Shown in pieces: positions 12,176 to 20,309 of a stretch of DNA of 64,000 nucleotides. The DNA comes from Melioribacteraceae bacterium (GTDB lineage: Bacteria; Bacteroidota; Ignavibacteria; Ignavibacteriales; Melioribacteraceae). The position numbers and the translations under genes are program-made. How positions within the stretch are numbered: position 1 is the first letter of the stretch; the number at the start of each line of letters is the position of its first letter. The notes beneath the pieces were generated by a model. That model ran no database searches. It was not told where the DNA came from and worked only from the letters and a program-made list of their open reading frames with translations. The stretch covers positions 18,976 to 82,975 of the forward strand of contig JALSTB010000029.1 of NCBI GenBank assembly GCA_026983955.1. Direction: 5' to 3'.

Positions 12176-13039
12176 TCAAGCGGATTTTTTATTTGCGATC
12201 GATTTATCGTTAAGTTTGAAAATTTTAGGTTTCTTATCGTTTTCGTAGTTACCCATGGAATCGCTTACATACCACCAACTTTCCGGCACTTCCACTATGT
12301 AATTTCCGCTCTTTTCGTGTGCCGTTTCCAAAATCAAATCGAAAACATCAACCGGCAAATCTAAACTTATTTTTAATTTACTTGAAAAATCATAATTTTG
12401 ATTTTGAGCTTTAACGTAGTATTGGGAAAAGTGAAAAACCGCGTCGGAGTTTTTCGCAGCGGTAACAACAGGAAATGTATGTAAAAGCAATATAAAATCG
12501 AGTTTCAAAGAAGAATATTTTTCGTACAAATAATCGAGGTAAGTTAAATTTGCCACACCTTCGTTTCTGTTACCGAATAATTGCCATAACCCCGTAATTC
12601 CGGGTTTCGATTCAAGTTTGCTTCTTTCCTCATAAAACTCGGGGAAATCCTTTTTCAAAATTTCCAAATCGTGTATCATCAATGGTCGCGGACCAACAAT
12701 GCTCATTTGCCCCATCAAAACATTAATAAATTGGGGAATTTCATCCAGACCGGTTCTACGCAACCATTTTGCAAACGGTGAAATTTTTTCGCTCAAAAAC
12801 GGTTTTAGAAAAATATTATTGTTATCTATTAATTTCGATTGATGACTGGCTTCGGTTTTTATGGTTTTTAATTTGAAAATTTTAAATCTGTGCTTTTCCA
12901 GTGTAAGTCCGCGTTCTTGTACAAAAACCGGGAATTCACCGAGTTCAATAAAAAGAATTATTGAAAAAATTATTACGAGCGGAAACAGTGCAATTAGAAG
13001 AATAATTGCAACAAAAACATCAAAAAATCTTTTTATCAT
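12176..13039 (-). CDS. Undecaprenyl-phosphate sugar transferase family protein
   Basis: This is a bacterial sugar transferase of the monotopic phosphoglycosyl transferase type, which loads the first sugar-phosphate onto a polyprenyl phosphate. It has the N-terminal KRFFDV plus a hydrophobic hairpin, FKIFKLKT, the LRRTGLDEIPQFINVLMGQMSIVGPRP core with the Asp-Glu pair, and a GITGLWQL block. I chose the ATG at 13039 because family members start MxKRxxD; an ATG at 13087 and a TTG at 13099 would add 16-20 polar residues. Past the catalytic domain there is an unusual ~90-residue tail I do not recognise. It follows the MlaE-type gene directly. No other glycan genes are adjacent. Confidence 0.85.
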   Translation of the reverse strand: MIKRFFDVFVAIILLIALFPLVIIFSIILFIELGEFPVFVQERGLTLEKHRFKIFKLKTIKTEASHQSKLIDNNNIFLKPFLSEKISPFAKWLRRTGLDEIPQFINVLMGQMSIVGPRPLMIHDLEILKKDFPEFYEERSKLESKPGITGLWQLFGNRNEGVANLTYLDYLYEKYSSLKLDFILLLHTFPVVTAAKNSDAVFHFSQYYVKAQNQNYDFSSKLKISLDLPVDVFDLILETAHEKSGNYIVEVPESWWYVSDSMGNYENDKKPKIFKLNDKSIANKKSA

Positions 13040-13111
13040 AAAAATGTTATTTTCATTTCCGGGAATATGTGAACTAAAAACATTCATAAATATACACAAA
13101 AGTATTTGAAA

Positions 13112-13885
13112 TCAAAAAATAATTGACCATAAAATATAGTCAGATATTAAGATAACCGCCGACGCATAAACAAAAGCTTTAATTGTAGAAAGACCCACTC
13201 CCTCAGCGCCGCCGCCGGTATGAAACCCGATATGACATCCCAAAAGTGCAGTCATTCCACCGAAAACCATCCCTTTGAACATACCGAAAGTAAAATCACC
13301 CATAGCAAAAAATCTTTTCACGGAAAAGAAAAATACGTCAAAAGATATGCCAAGAAAATAGTTGGATACAAGGTAAGCGCCAAAAACAGCAATAACATCG
13401 GCGAAAATAATTAATAACGGTAACATAACAACAGCGGCAAAAAATCTCGGCATAGCCAAAAATCGAACCGGATTAATTCCCATGGTTTCAAGGGCATCAA
13501 TTTGTTCGGTTACTTTCATCGAGCCGATTTCCGCTGCAATTGAGGCTCCAACTCTGCCGGCAATAATTATTCCTGTTAAAACCGGACCGAGTTCGGTAAT
13601 AATTGCCCTGCTTGTTGCAGTTCCCAAGAACGACAAAGGTGCAAGCCCTTTTAATTGATAAGCCGCCTGCCAAGCTGCAACAGCACCGGTGAATATTGCA
13701 ATGATTATTACAAGCGGCAAGGAATTAACCCCAATGTGCTCCATTTGACTTAAAACCAATTTCCGCTTTTTCAAAACCGAAGGGGTTTGTTTAATTATTC
13801 CAAAGAACAAATTTGCAACTTGACCCAACTCCTGAAAAAAAGATAACGAAGCCGCACCCAATTTTTCAAAAATGACGGTTATCAT
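13112..13885 (-). CDS. mlaE: MlaE/YrbE-type ABC transporter permease
   Basis: The 257-residue membrane protein has about five hydrophobic segments and the MlaE signature region TELGPVLTGIIIAGRVGASIAAEIGSM followed by EQIDALETMGINPV. In the known Mla system this permease works with the MlaF ATPase and the MlaD lipid-binding protein to move phospholipids between inner and outer membrane. No mlaF or mlaD lies beside it here; the next gene downstream is a sugar transferase only tens of bases away. The partners must be elsewhere, or the direction of the operon was broken up. ATG start; no convincing promoter seen upstream. Confidence 0.92.
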   Translation of the reverse strand: MITVIFEKLGAASLSFFQELGQVANLFFGIIKQTPSVLKKRKLVLSQMEHIGVNSLPLVIIIAIFTGAVAAWQAAYQLKGLAPLSFLGTATSRAIITELGPVLTGIIIAGRVGASIAAEIGSMKVTEQIDALETMGINPVRFLAMPRFFAAVVMLPLLIIFADVIAVFGAYLVSNYFLGISFDVFFFSVKRFFAMGDFTFGMFKGMVFGGMTALLGCHIGFHTGGGAEGVGLSTIKAFVYASAVILISDYILWSIIF

Positions 13886-14043
13886 AGCAAAGTTTCATCC
13901 CATCTTTTATATTTTCGAAAAAAAATTGTTTTTATAAACTAAAGAAAAGAAAAATCTTATCGAATAAAACAGTAAGTTACCATTTTTCTGCAGATATACA
14001 AAAACACATGGTTAAAATTAGACATAAATAACTTATTTTTGTA
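13886..14043. other. Intergenic stretch between mlaE and the ilvE leader
   Basis: This is the mlaE-proximal part of a 381-nt gap between divergent genes. It is AT-rich and I see no gene or strong structure in it. It probably holds the minus-strand mlaE promoter. The ilvE regulatory leader fills the rest of the gap (14044-14266). Confidence 0.5.
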
Positions 14044-14073
14044 TTGACTATGTGTACATTTTTTTATTATTTT
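14044..14073 (+). promoter_or_regulatory. Probable promoter of the ilvE leader transcript
   Basis: TTGACT at 14044-14049 and TATTTT at 14068-14073 are 18 nt apart. The transcript would start near 14080, about 40 nt before the leader peptide start. A small CGAAG/CTTCG hairpin (14081-14096) would form at its 5' end. Confidence 0.5.
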
Positions 14074-14119
14074 ATATGACCGAAGCAGTAACTTCGTAAA
14101 CGGAAAAACGGAAAGATAG

Positions 14120-14227
14120 ATGAACTTTTTAGTACAAAATCTCATTTTAATACTATCTCTAATTCTTATTGACGACAGGTTTTCCATATTCAATCCCGGT
14201 CGGTTATTCCGCCGGGATTTTTTTTGA
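14120..14227 (+). CDS. Branched-chain leader peptide of ilvE (35 aa)
   Basis: This short ORF starts with ATG at 14120 behind a GGAAAG ribosome site and ends with TGA at 14225-14227. Codons 4 to 17 read LVQNLILILSLILI: eleven of fourteen are Leu, Ile or Val. It runs into a strong intrinsic terminator (14192-14225) and lies 39 nt before ilvE, a branched-chain aminotransferase gene. This is the layout of classical ilv/leu attenuators, in which ribosomes stall at scarce branched-chain codons and prevent terminator formation. The ORF and terminator are seen directly; regulation is inferred. A coincidental hydrophobic ORF is the alternative. Confidence 0.7.
   Translation: MNFLVQNLILILSLILIDDRFSIFNPGRLFRRDFF
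14192..14225 (+). terminator. Attenuator terminator in the ilvE leader
   Basis: Arms AATCCCGG (14192-14199) and CCGGGATT (14212-14219) pair, with an inner CGG/CCG stem and a TTATT loop, followed by a T run to 14225. No plus-strand gene other than the leader peptide lies upstream, so the terminator can only act on the ilvE leader transcript. I did not find a convincing antiterminator pairing by eye. Confidence 0.85.
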
Positions 14228-14266
14228 TAAAAAGTTTTTTTCAACCCAAAAAGCAAAGGGGAAGCT

Positions 14267-15337
14267 ATGATTGACATTATTTTTAAGGATGTTGAACAAC
14301 CAAAAGATGTAAAATTGCCGGACAATTTGATTTTCGGACGCACATTTACCGATCATGTGTTCGAAATGGATTATGATGATGCCCTGGGAGGTTGGCACAA
14401 TCCTACAATCAAAAAGTTTGGCGATTTGAAAATGAGCCCCGCAACGATGGTTCTCCACTACGGTCAAGCAATTTTTGAAGGGATGAAAGCTTACAAACAA
14501 GATAACGGCAGGATCGCATTATTCCGCCCCGACGAACATTTTAAAAGATTAAACCGCTCTGCCGACAGAATGTGTGTTCCCTTGATCGATGAAAAATTTT
14601 TGTTGGATGCACTGATCGAATTAATAAAAATCGATAAAGATTGGATACCGACAAAACCCGGGCACGCTTTGTATATCCGCCCATTGATTTTTGCAACCGA
14701 CCCGTTTTTAGGTGTTAGAGCATCGAATAATTATAAATTGATTATTATGCTTAGTCCGGTTGGACCATATTACCCCGAAGGATTCAAACCGGTACCAATT
14801 TTGGCCACCGACAAATACGTACGTGCCGTTCGCAAGGGTGTAGGCGAATGCAAAACCGCCGGGAACTATGCTGCAAGTTTAGCCGCACAACGTGAAGCCA
14901 TTAAAGAAGGGTACACTCAAGTTCTCTGGTTGGATGCAATAGAACAAAAATACTTGGAAGAAGTTGGGACAATGAATATCTTCGTACAATTTGAAGATGA
15001 AGTTGCAACTCCGCCGCTTACCGGCAGTATTTTACCCGGTATTACACGCAAATCGGTGTTGCAAATATTAAAAGATTGGAATTACAACGTAAACGAAAGA
15101 CCGATTGCGCTGCAAGAAGTAATCGACCGTTACCACGACGGATCGCTCGTGGAAATTTTCGGTAGCGGAACCGCTGCAGTAATTTCTTCTTTAAGCAAAT
15201 TGAAATATCACGATACCGTCCTCACTTTCAGTGAAGACAAAGCAGGTGAACTGGGAACAAAATTATATAACGAAATTACAGACATCCAATACGGTAGAAA
15301 AGAAGACAGATATAATTGGTTGAAATACATCGATTAA
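14267..15337 (+). CDS. ilvE: Branched-chain amino acid aminotransferase
   Basis: The 356-residue protein is a fold-type IV PLP enzyme that transfers the amino group between glutamate and the keto acids of leucine, isoleucine and valine. It matches the long (mitochondrial/BCAT2-like) subgroup: HYGQAIFEGMKAY, FRPDEHFKRLNRSADRM, YIRPLIFATDPFLGV, the PLP lysine in GECKTAGNYAAS, GTMNIF and GSGTAAVISS. The ATG start follows AAAGGGGAAGCT. It is monocistronic: a leader peptide and terminator precede it and another terminator follows. Confidence 0.95.
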   Translation: MIDIIFKDVEQPKDVKLPDNLIFGRTFTDHVFEMDYDDALGGWHNPTIKKFGDLKMSPATMVLHYGQAIFEGMKAYKQDNGRIALFRPDEHFKRLNRSADRMCVPLIDEKFLLDALIELIKIDKDWIPTKPGHALYIRPLIFATDPFLGVRASNNYKLIIMLSPVGPYYPEGFKPVPILATDKYVRAVRKGVGECKTAGNYAASLAAQREAIKEGYTQVLWLDAIEQKYLEEVGTMNIFVQFEDEVATPPLTGSILPGITRKSVLQILKDWNYNVNERPIALQEVIDRYHDGSLVEIFGSGTAAVISSLSKLKYHDTVLTFSEDKAGELGTKLYNEITDIQYGRKEDRYNWLKYID

Positions 15338-15358
15338 AGTAATTCTTGCCTCCTGGAA

Positions 15359-15384
15359 AAGGTCGCTTTTAAGCGGCCTTTTTT
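15359..15384 (+). terminator. Intrinsic terminator after ilvE
   Basis: AAGGTCGC (15359-15366) pairs with GCGGCCTT (15373-15380) through one G-U pair around a TTTTAA loop, and a T run follows. It separates ilvE from lexA. Confidence 0.88.
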
Positions 15385-15399
15385 ATTTTAAAATTTCCC

Positions 15400-15429
15400 T
15401 TGACAAAGTGTACAAAAGTTCACTATATT
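15400..15429 (+). promoter_or_regulatory. lexA promoter
   Basis: A perfect TTGACA (15400-15405) and TATATT (15424-15429) are 18 nt apart. The -10 box lies within the palindromic operator at 15418-15439. Confidence 0.8.
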
Positions 15430-15439
15430 TGTAGTGAAC
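15407..15439 (+). promoter_or_regulatory. Probable LexA operator (palindromic half-sites)
   Basis: GTTCACTA (15418-15425) and TAGTGAAC (15432-15439) form a perfect 8-bp inverted repeat around 6 nt. The same GTTCACT arm also pairs, with one mismatch, with AGTGTAC at 15407-15413 across AAAA. Three half-sites therefore cover the promoter from the spacer past the -10 box. The position directly before lexA suggests self-repression. The AC-N4-GT form recalls the Gram-positive GAAC-N4-GTTC box rather than the E. coli CTGT-N8-ACAG box. LexA binding is inferred. Confidence 0.65.
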
Positions 15440-15454
15440 AAAATACCACTAACC

Positions 15455-16087
15455 ATGAGAAAAAAATTAACACAACGGCAACTTGAAATTCTGAATTTTA
15501 TTGAAGAATTTGTTGAAGAATACAACTATCCGCCCACATACCGTCAAATAGGTGAGAAATTCAATATAGCCAGTACTTTCGGTGTTAAAAGGCATATCGA
15601 TGCACTGGTAAAAAAAGGATACCTTACGACCGAAAGCAACTCTTCCAGATCCATTGCGGTTAAGGGACAAAAGAGAAACGGGGATTGCAAAGAAAATTCA
15701 ACCGTATCAATTCCACTTATAGGGCGCGTTGCCGCCGGTTACCCCGTTTTGGCCGAAGAAAATATTGAAGGACAATTTAATATCGATTCCGCTTTACTTA
15801 ATAACAATACAAATTTATTCGGACTGAAAGTACGTGGCGACAGTATGATTAATTCCGGAATTTTCGACGGCGATTTGGTGATTGTAAAATCACAGAATTA
15901 TTGCAATAACGGAGATATTATCGTTGCCCTTGTTGAGGATGAATCCACTTTAAAAAGATATGTAAAAAAAGGACGCAAAACTTTTCTTATGCCGGAAAAT
16001 CCGGATTTCGAACCTATTGATGTTACAAAAAACAAAAATTTTCATATTGTCGGGAAAGTGATAGCCGTTTACAGGAGTTTTAACTAA
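15455..16087 (+). CDS. lexA: LexA repressor
   Basis: The 210-residue SOS repressor has an N-terminal winged helix (LTQRQLEILNFIEEFVEE, PPTYRQIGEKF), the Ala-Gly self-cleavage site in RVAAGYPV, the catalytic Ser in GDSMINSGIFDGD and the Lys in STLKRYVKKG. RecA filaments formed after DNA damage trigger its autocleavage. I chose the ATG at 15455: the in-frame GTG at 15434 lies inside the palindromic operator and would add seven atypical residues. It is followed 1 nt later by a small WYL-like gene, so both are probably in one SOS-controlled operon. Confidence 0.94.
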   Translation: MRKKLTQRQLEILNFIEEFVEEYNYPPTYRQIGEKFNIASTFGVKRHIDALVKKGYLTTESNSSRSIAVKGQKRNGDCKENSTVSIPLIGRVAAGYPVLAEENIEGQFNIDSALLNNNTNLFGLKVRGDSMINSGIFDGDLVIVKSQNYCNNGDIIVALVEDESTLKRYVKKGRKTFLMPENPDFEPIDVTKNKNFHIVGKVIAVYRSFN

Positions 16088-16088
16088 T

Positions 16089-16337
16089 ATGAAATCGGAA
16101 ATTTTTAACAAAGCCATTATGCAAAGACACAGAATTACGTTTTTGTACGATTTCCGGATAATTACGCTTGAACCGTATTACATTGGAATAAACAAAAACG
16201 GAAACAAAGTGGTTTACGGAAGAGTAAACGGTACAAACAAAATTTGTGCATTTGAATACAACAAAATAACAAATATTAAAATTCATAATTCTCATAAATT
16301 TTCACCAATTATTCCTATTCTGCCTTCGCTAAACTAA
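16089..16337 (+). CDS. Small WYL-like protein
   Basis: The 82-residue protein resembles a stand-alone, shortened WYL-type domain: an N-terminal helix (IFNKAIMQRHRITFLY), then LEPYYIGINKNGNKVVYGRV and a closing IKI..FSPIIPI strand. WYL domains are ligand-binding, SH3-like modules common in transcription regulators and defence loci. The ATG lies 1 nt after the lexA stop, so the two are probably cotranscribed and translationally linked. There is no DNA-binding domain of its own. The family assignment is by eye and moderate only; the role is unknown. Confidence 0.6.
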   Translation: MKSEIFNKAIMQRHRITFLYDFRIITLEPYYIGINKNGNKVVYGRVNGTNKICAFEYNKITNIKIHNSHKFSPIIPILPSLN

Positions 16338-16349
16338 AATGGAGGAGAA

Positions 16350-16745
16350 ATGGATAAATCGACATACCAAATGAACGTCGATAGTTTGATTGAGCACTTC
16401 TGGAAACACGGCTTCCTTACTCTCAGAAGAAAATTCGGTACTTATTTGCCGGAACCGGATACAATCGGCAAATACGAAGTTGATGCCATAGGCAAACAAA
16501 AATCGAAATATGCAATCGGTATAATATTAACGGAAAAAGATTTGGACAACCCGAAAATATATTCGAAACTTGAATTCCTCTCAACAAGGGAAACAAAATT
16601 TTCCCGTAAAAAAGTAACTCTGTTTGTCGGGGTGCCAAAAGCACTATTAAACAAAGCAAAACTCATTGTCTCCAGTCTTTCGGAACCTGCACGCAAAAAC
16701 ATTAAACTTGTTCCGATTTCCTCCGGAACACAGCGATACAATTAA
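16350..16745 (+). CDS. Uncharacterised protein downstream of lexA
   Basis: I do not recognise this 131-residue protein with certainty. It starts with ATG behind a strong GGAGGAG ribosome site, 12 nt after the WYL-like gene, so it likely belongs to the lexA operon. The sequence alternates predicted strands and helices, with GKYEVDAIGKQKSKYAIGII followed by a helix and a KKVTLFVGVP strand. The ExD plus strand-Lys arrangement loosely recalls restriction-endonuclease-like (PD-(D/E)xK) folds, but a clear ExK motif is missing. The protein is basic at its C-terminus. A DNA-repair-linked role would suit the context but is speculation. Confidence 0.6.
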   Translation: MDKSTYQMNVDSLIEHFWKHGFLTLRRKFGTYLPEPDTIGKYEVDAIGKQKSKYAIGIILTEKDLDNPKIYSKLEFLSTRETKFSRKKVTLFVGVPKALLNKAKLIVSSLSEPARKNIKLVPISSGTQRYN

Positions 16746-16929
16746 AATCCGGGCGTCCAGAAAAAAAATTCCTCTTTTTGAAAACAAATTCCGAATTGGA
16801 TTGTATAAAAACCGGGCTTCTGAATTACCGGATACAAACCGGCATATCTTTAGCTCCGATTTAAAATGATTAATTCGATTTTCAACTGAAACCAAAATAA
16901 ACAATAAAAACAAAGAACAAGGCTCTACC

Positions 16930-16958
16930 TTGACATTTATTCAACCGTCGTTTATTTT
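16930..16958 (+). promoter_or_regulatory. Promoter of the uppS-bamA envelope operon
   Basis: TTGACA (16930-16935) and TATTTT (16953-16958) are 17 nt apart, about 35 nt before the uppS start. The rest of the gap 16746-16929 shows nothing I can name. Confidence 0.7.
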
Positions 16959-16991
16959 GGAAGGTCTAATTAAAATTAATGAGAGCATGAA

Positions 16992-17813
16992 TTGGCAAAA
17001 AAATTAAGTAAGAATGATTTACTCCGACTCGATGATTTGAAAGAGACCGGAAATATTCCAGAACACATTGCAATTATTATGGACGGAAACGGGCGGTGGG
17101 CTCGAAAACGTGGACTTCCCCGCGCTACAGGTCACAAAAAAGGTGTTGATACGGTTAGAATAGTCGTTGAAGCTTGCATTAAATTGGGGGTGAAATACCT
17201 CACATTGTATACTTTCAGCACTGAAAATTGGAAAAGACCAAAAAACGAAATTACCACATTAATGAAATTGATGGTGAGAAGCCTTCAAACAGAAACCAAC
17301 GAATTGCACGCAAACGGAGTACGAATAAACACAATAGGTGAAATAGATGCTCTCCCCGATGCAGTGCAAAACGAATTGAAGCAAGCCATTGAGAGAACCA
17401 AAAACAACAATAAACTCGTACTCAACTTGGCGGTTAGCTACAGCGGTCGTTGGGAAATTACCGAAGCGGTAAAAAAAATCGCACAAGAATATAAAGACGG
17501 TAAAATAGAACTTTCGGATATTAACGACGAATTGGTTTCAAATCATCTTACCACCGCGGGAATGCCCGATCCCGATTTAATGATTAGAAGCGGCGGTGAA
17601 TATAGAATAAGCAACTTTTTAGTCTGGCAAATTGCATATTCCGAATTGTATGTAACAAAAGTTTTATGGCCTGAATTTAAATGCAAAAACTTAATTGATG
17701 CCATAAGGGATTATCAAAAAAGAGAAAGAAGATTCGGTTTAACCAGTGAACAATTATCAAACAACTTCAAGCGATCAAAGAATGTTAAAAACCTGTCTAA
17801 AGAATTGGTGTAG
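16992..17813 (+). CDS. uppS: Undecaprenyl (polyprenyl) diphosphate synthase
   Basis: The 273-residue cis-prenyltransferase makes the C55 lipid carrier used for peptidoglycan and LPS sugars. It has the family P-loop IIMDGNGRWARKRGLPR with the catalytic Asp, the FSTENWKRP block and the C-terminal signature DLMIRSGGEYRISNFLVWQIAYSE. The start is TTG at 16992; no in-frame ATG fits better. It opens the envelope operon and its 3' end overlaps bamA by 32 nt. Confidence 0.94.
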   Translation: MAKKLSKNDLLRLDDLKETGNIPEHIAIIMDGNGRWARKRGLPRATGHKKGVDTVRIVVEACIKLGVKYLTLYTFSTENWKRPKNEITTLMKLMVRSLQTETNELHANGVRINTIGEIDALPDAVQNELKQAIERTKNNNKLVLNLAVSYSGRWEITEAVKKIAQEYKDGKIELSDINDELVSNHLTTAGMPDPDLMIRSGGEYRISNFLVWQIAYSELYVTKVLWPEFKCKNLIDAIRDYQKRERRFGLTSEQLSNNFKRSKNVKNLSKELV

Positions 17814-20286
17814 TCTCTGCCTTCTAACTTTTTTAATTGTTACCAATTTAAGTTTTGCTCAGTTTCAGAAGGCAAACTATAAAATTTTGGGAATATCGGT
17901 TGAAGGCAACAAAACAGCGGATTCGAGAACCGTAATAGCCAACAGCGGCTTGCGTGAAGGAAACGAAATTGAGGTGCCCGGTGACGCAACAAATAACGCT
18001 ATTAAAAGATTGTGGGCTTTGGGCATTTTCAAAGATGTACAAATCATAATCGATAAAAAAATTGACAACGGCGTTTTCCTTCTGATTAAAGTGCAGGAAT
18101 TACCCCGTGCCGAAGATATACGGGTGCGTGGTAACGACGAACTGGATGAAGATGATATAAAAAAAGAAGTTCAAATTATTAGAGGTCAAACTTTAAAACC
18201 TCAAGAAATAAAATCCGCTCAATACAAAATCAAAAAACTATACGAAAAGGAAGGATTTTTAAACGCCCGCATCACTCCCCTTTTATATTCTTTTTTCGAT
18301 GCCGATACAAGCGAAGATGAAATAACGGTTACTTGGCGCAACGACAAAGATTTATCCGATGAATACCAAACGAAATACGATTATTCCCCGGGCAATAGAA
18401 CAAATCTGGTAAGAAAAATCAAGGACCGAAAGCTCTTACTGTTCGATATAGACGAAGGCGATAAAGTTATAGTTAAAAAAATTAAATTTGTAGGAAATGA
18501 AAACTTTGACGATGACGATTTAAAATCGGAATTTGACGAAACCAAAGAAGACGCATGGTGGAGATTTTGGAGCAGTGCAACTTTTAATAAAGAAGACTTC
18601 GAAAAAGACAAAGAACTGTTAACAAAGTTTTACAAGAAAAACGGTTTCCGCGATTTTGAAATTTTGGGAGACACGCTTCTTTTTTCACCCGATAAAAAAT
18701 TCGTCGATATTATAATCAGCGTTGACGAAGGTCCGCAATATAAAATTAGAAACATTATTTGGGAAGGAAACGCGGTTTACCCCGCCGAGGCATTGAACAG
18801 ACGGCTCGATTTCAGAAAAGGCGATATTTACGATTTCGAAAAGTTTAATCAAAACCTGTACGGCAACGAAACCCAAACCGATGTTGCATCACTTTACATG
18901 GATAACGGCTACTTGCGTTTTACACAAGAAGTAAGTGAAAAACTCGTTCCGCCGGATTCGGTTGATATAATTATTCACGTTACCGAAAACAATAAATTCA
19001 GAATCGGGCGGGTGGACATAACAGGAAACAACAGAACAAAAGACAAGGTAATCCGGCGGGAACTTTACACCATTCCGGGCGACTATTTCAGACGCAGCGC
19101 AATTTTCAGAAGCATGCAACAGTTAGCTAATCTTAAATATTTTAATGTTGAAAAACTTTACAAAGAAGGTGTTAATCCCCGTCCGGTTGACGACAGTACA
19201 GTTGCGCTGGTTTACAAAGTAGAAGAAAAATCAAGCGATTATCTGAATGCTTCTATCGGTTATAACGGGGTTTTCGGATTCAGCGGTTCAATAGGCGTTA
19301 CACTCTCGAACTTTTCTATCTCCGAACCTTTCCAATTGGGCGGCGGGCAACAACTCGATTTTAATTGGCAATTCGGTGTTGGAAACTTCTACCGTACGTT
19401 CAACTTCGGGTTTACCGAACCGTGGTTTTTGGATACCCCCACTTTGTTGGGTTTCAATTTGTTCGACACACGCCAACGATACATATACGATTTAAGGCAA
19501 TCGGGAATAACATTACGGTTGGGTCGCCGCTTAACCTGGCCGGACGATAGATTTTACGTTCAAGGAATAATGAAATTTCAATACAACAACGTTATTGACG
19601 GACGCGGATTTTATTTGGAAGGTTTAACCAGGCAATACACCCTCGGTGCTACCATCGCACGAACGGATATTGATAATCCCATCTTCCCGTCAACAGGTTC
19701 CAAAATTTCACTTAATGCGGAACTCTCGGGCGGTCCGTTCCTTCCGGGAAATGTGGATTATGCCAAATTCCAATTCAAAACGGAATGGTACAGAAGATTG
19801 TTCAACTCGAACAGGGTAACTTTTTATACCGGAATTGACTTGGGATATATTCACGAAATTGTTGACGGAACACCGATTCAGCCGTTTGAATTTTTCTACA
19901 TGGGTGGTAACGGTTTGGTTATTGCAACCACTCCGCTTAGAGGTTACGACGACCGGTCGGTTGGTCCGCGCAGAACAGCCGAAGGAGAAACTCAAGTTCT
20001 CGGTGGACGTGTAATGGCTAAATATACAATGGAACTTAGAGCGGCTTTGGTTTTGGAACCCATGCCGATTTATGTTTTGGCTTTTGCCGAAGCCGGTAAC
20101 ACATTCTTAAATCTGGAAAGCGCCAATCTTCTCGATCTCCGCAGATCGGTTGGACTTGGTGCACGTATTTTAATCAACCCAATCGGTTTAATCGGATTCG
20201 ATTACGGTTACGGTTTCGACCGCCGCGCCGTCGATGGTAAAGAACCGCAGTGGGTATTTCATTTCCAATTCGGAAGAGGATTTTAA
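17782..20286 (+). CDS. bamA: Outer membrane protein assembly factor BamA
   Basis: The 834-residue BamA folds and inserts beta-barrel proteins into the outer membrane. I place the start at ATG 17782 because it opens a good signal peptide ending NLSFA before QFQ; a GTG at 17746 would put 12 polar residues ahead of it. POTRA repeats fill roughly residues 25-450 (ILGISVEGNKTADSRT, IRVRGNDELDEDDI, IKFVGNENFDDDDL, VDITGNNRTKDKVI). The C-terminal ~380 residues form the Omp85 barrel with ...FHFQFGRGF at the end, terminating in Phe. It overlaps uppS by 32 nt and is followed by two Skp-like chaperones. Confidence 0.95.
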   Translation: MLKTCLKNWCSLCLLTFLIVTNLSFAQFQKANYKILGISVEGNKTADSRTVIANSGLREGNEIEVPGDATNNAIKRLWALGIFKDVQIIIDKKIDNGVFLLIKVQELPRAEDIRVRGNDELDEDDIKKEVQIIRGQTLKPQEIKSAQYKIKKLYEKEGFLNARITPLLYSFFDADTSEDEITVTWRNDKDLSDEYQTKYDYSPGNRTNLVRKIKDRKLLLFDIDEGDKVIVKKIKFVGNENFDDDDLKSEFDETKEDAWWRFWSSATFNKEDFEKDKELLTKFYKKNGFRDFEILGDTLLFSPDKKFVDIIISVDEGPQYKIRNIIWEGNAVYPAEALNRRLDFRKGDIYDFEKFNQNLYGNETQTDVASLYMDNGYLRFTQEVSEKLVPPDSVDIIIHVTENNKFRIGRVDITGNNRTKDKVIRRELYTIPGDYFRRSAIFRSMQQLANLKYFNVEKLYKEGVNPRPVDDSTVALVYKVEEKSSDYLNASIGYNGVFGFSGSIGVTLSNFSISEPFQLGGGQQLDFNWQFGVGNFYRTFNFGFTEPWFLDTPTLLGFNLFDTRQRYIYDLRQSGITLRLGRRLTWPDDRFYVQGIMKFQYNNVIDGRGFYLEGLTRQYTLGATIARTDIDNPIFPSTGSKISLNAELSGGPFLPGNVDYAKFQFKTEWYRRLFNSNRVTFYTGIDLGYIHEIVDGTPIQPFEFFYMGGNGLVIATTPLRGYDDRSVGPRRTAEGETQVLGGRVMAKYTMELRAALVLEPMPIYVLAFAEAGNTFLNLESANLLDLRRSVGLGARILINPIGLIGFDYGYGFDRRAVDGKEPQWVFHFQFGRGF

Positions 20287-20309
20287 TCAACAAAATAGAA
20301 GAGGTAACA

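Noticed and set aside
13957..14343. 128-codon minus-strand open frame across the ilvE leader
   Set aside because: It overlaps the promoter, attenuator and first codons of ilvE, has a low-complexity basic sequence and no ribosome site; it is a shadow.
20250..20309. Longer N-terminus for skp copy 1
   Set aside because: It overlaps bamA and places 20 charged residues before a proper signal peptide.
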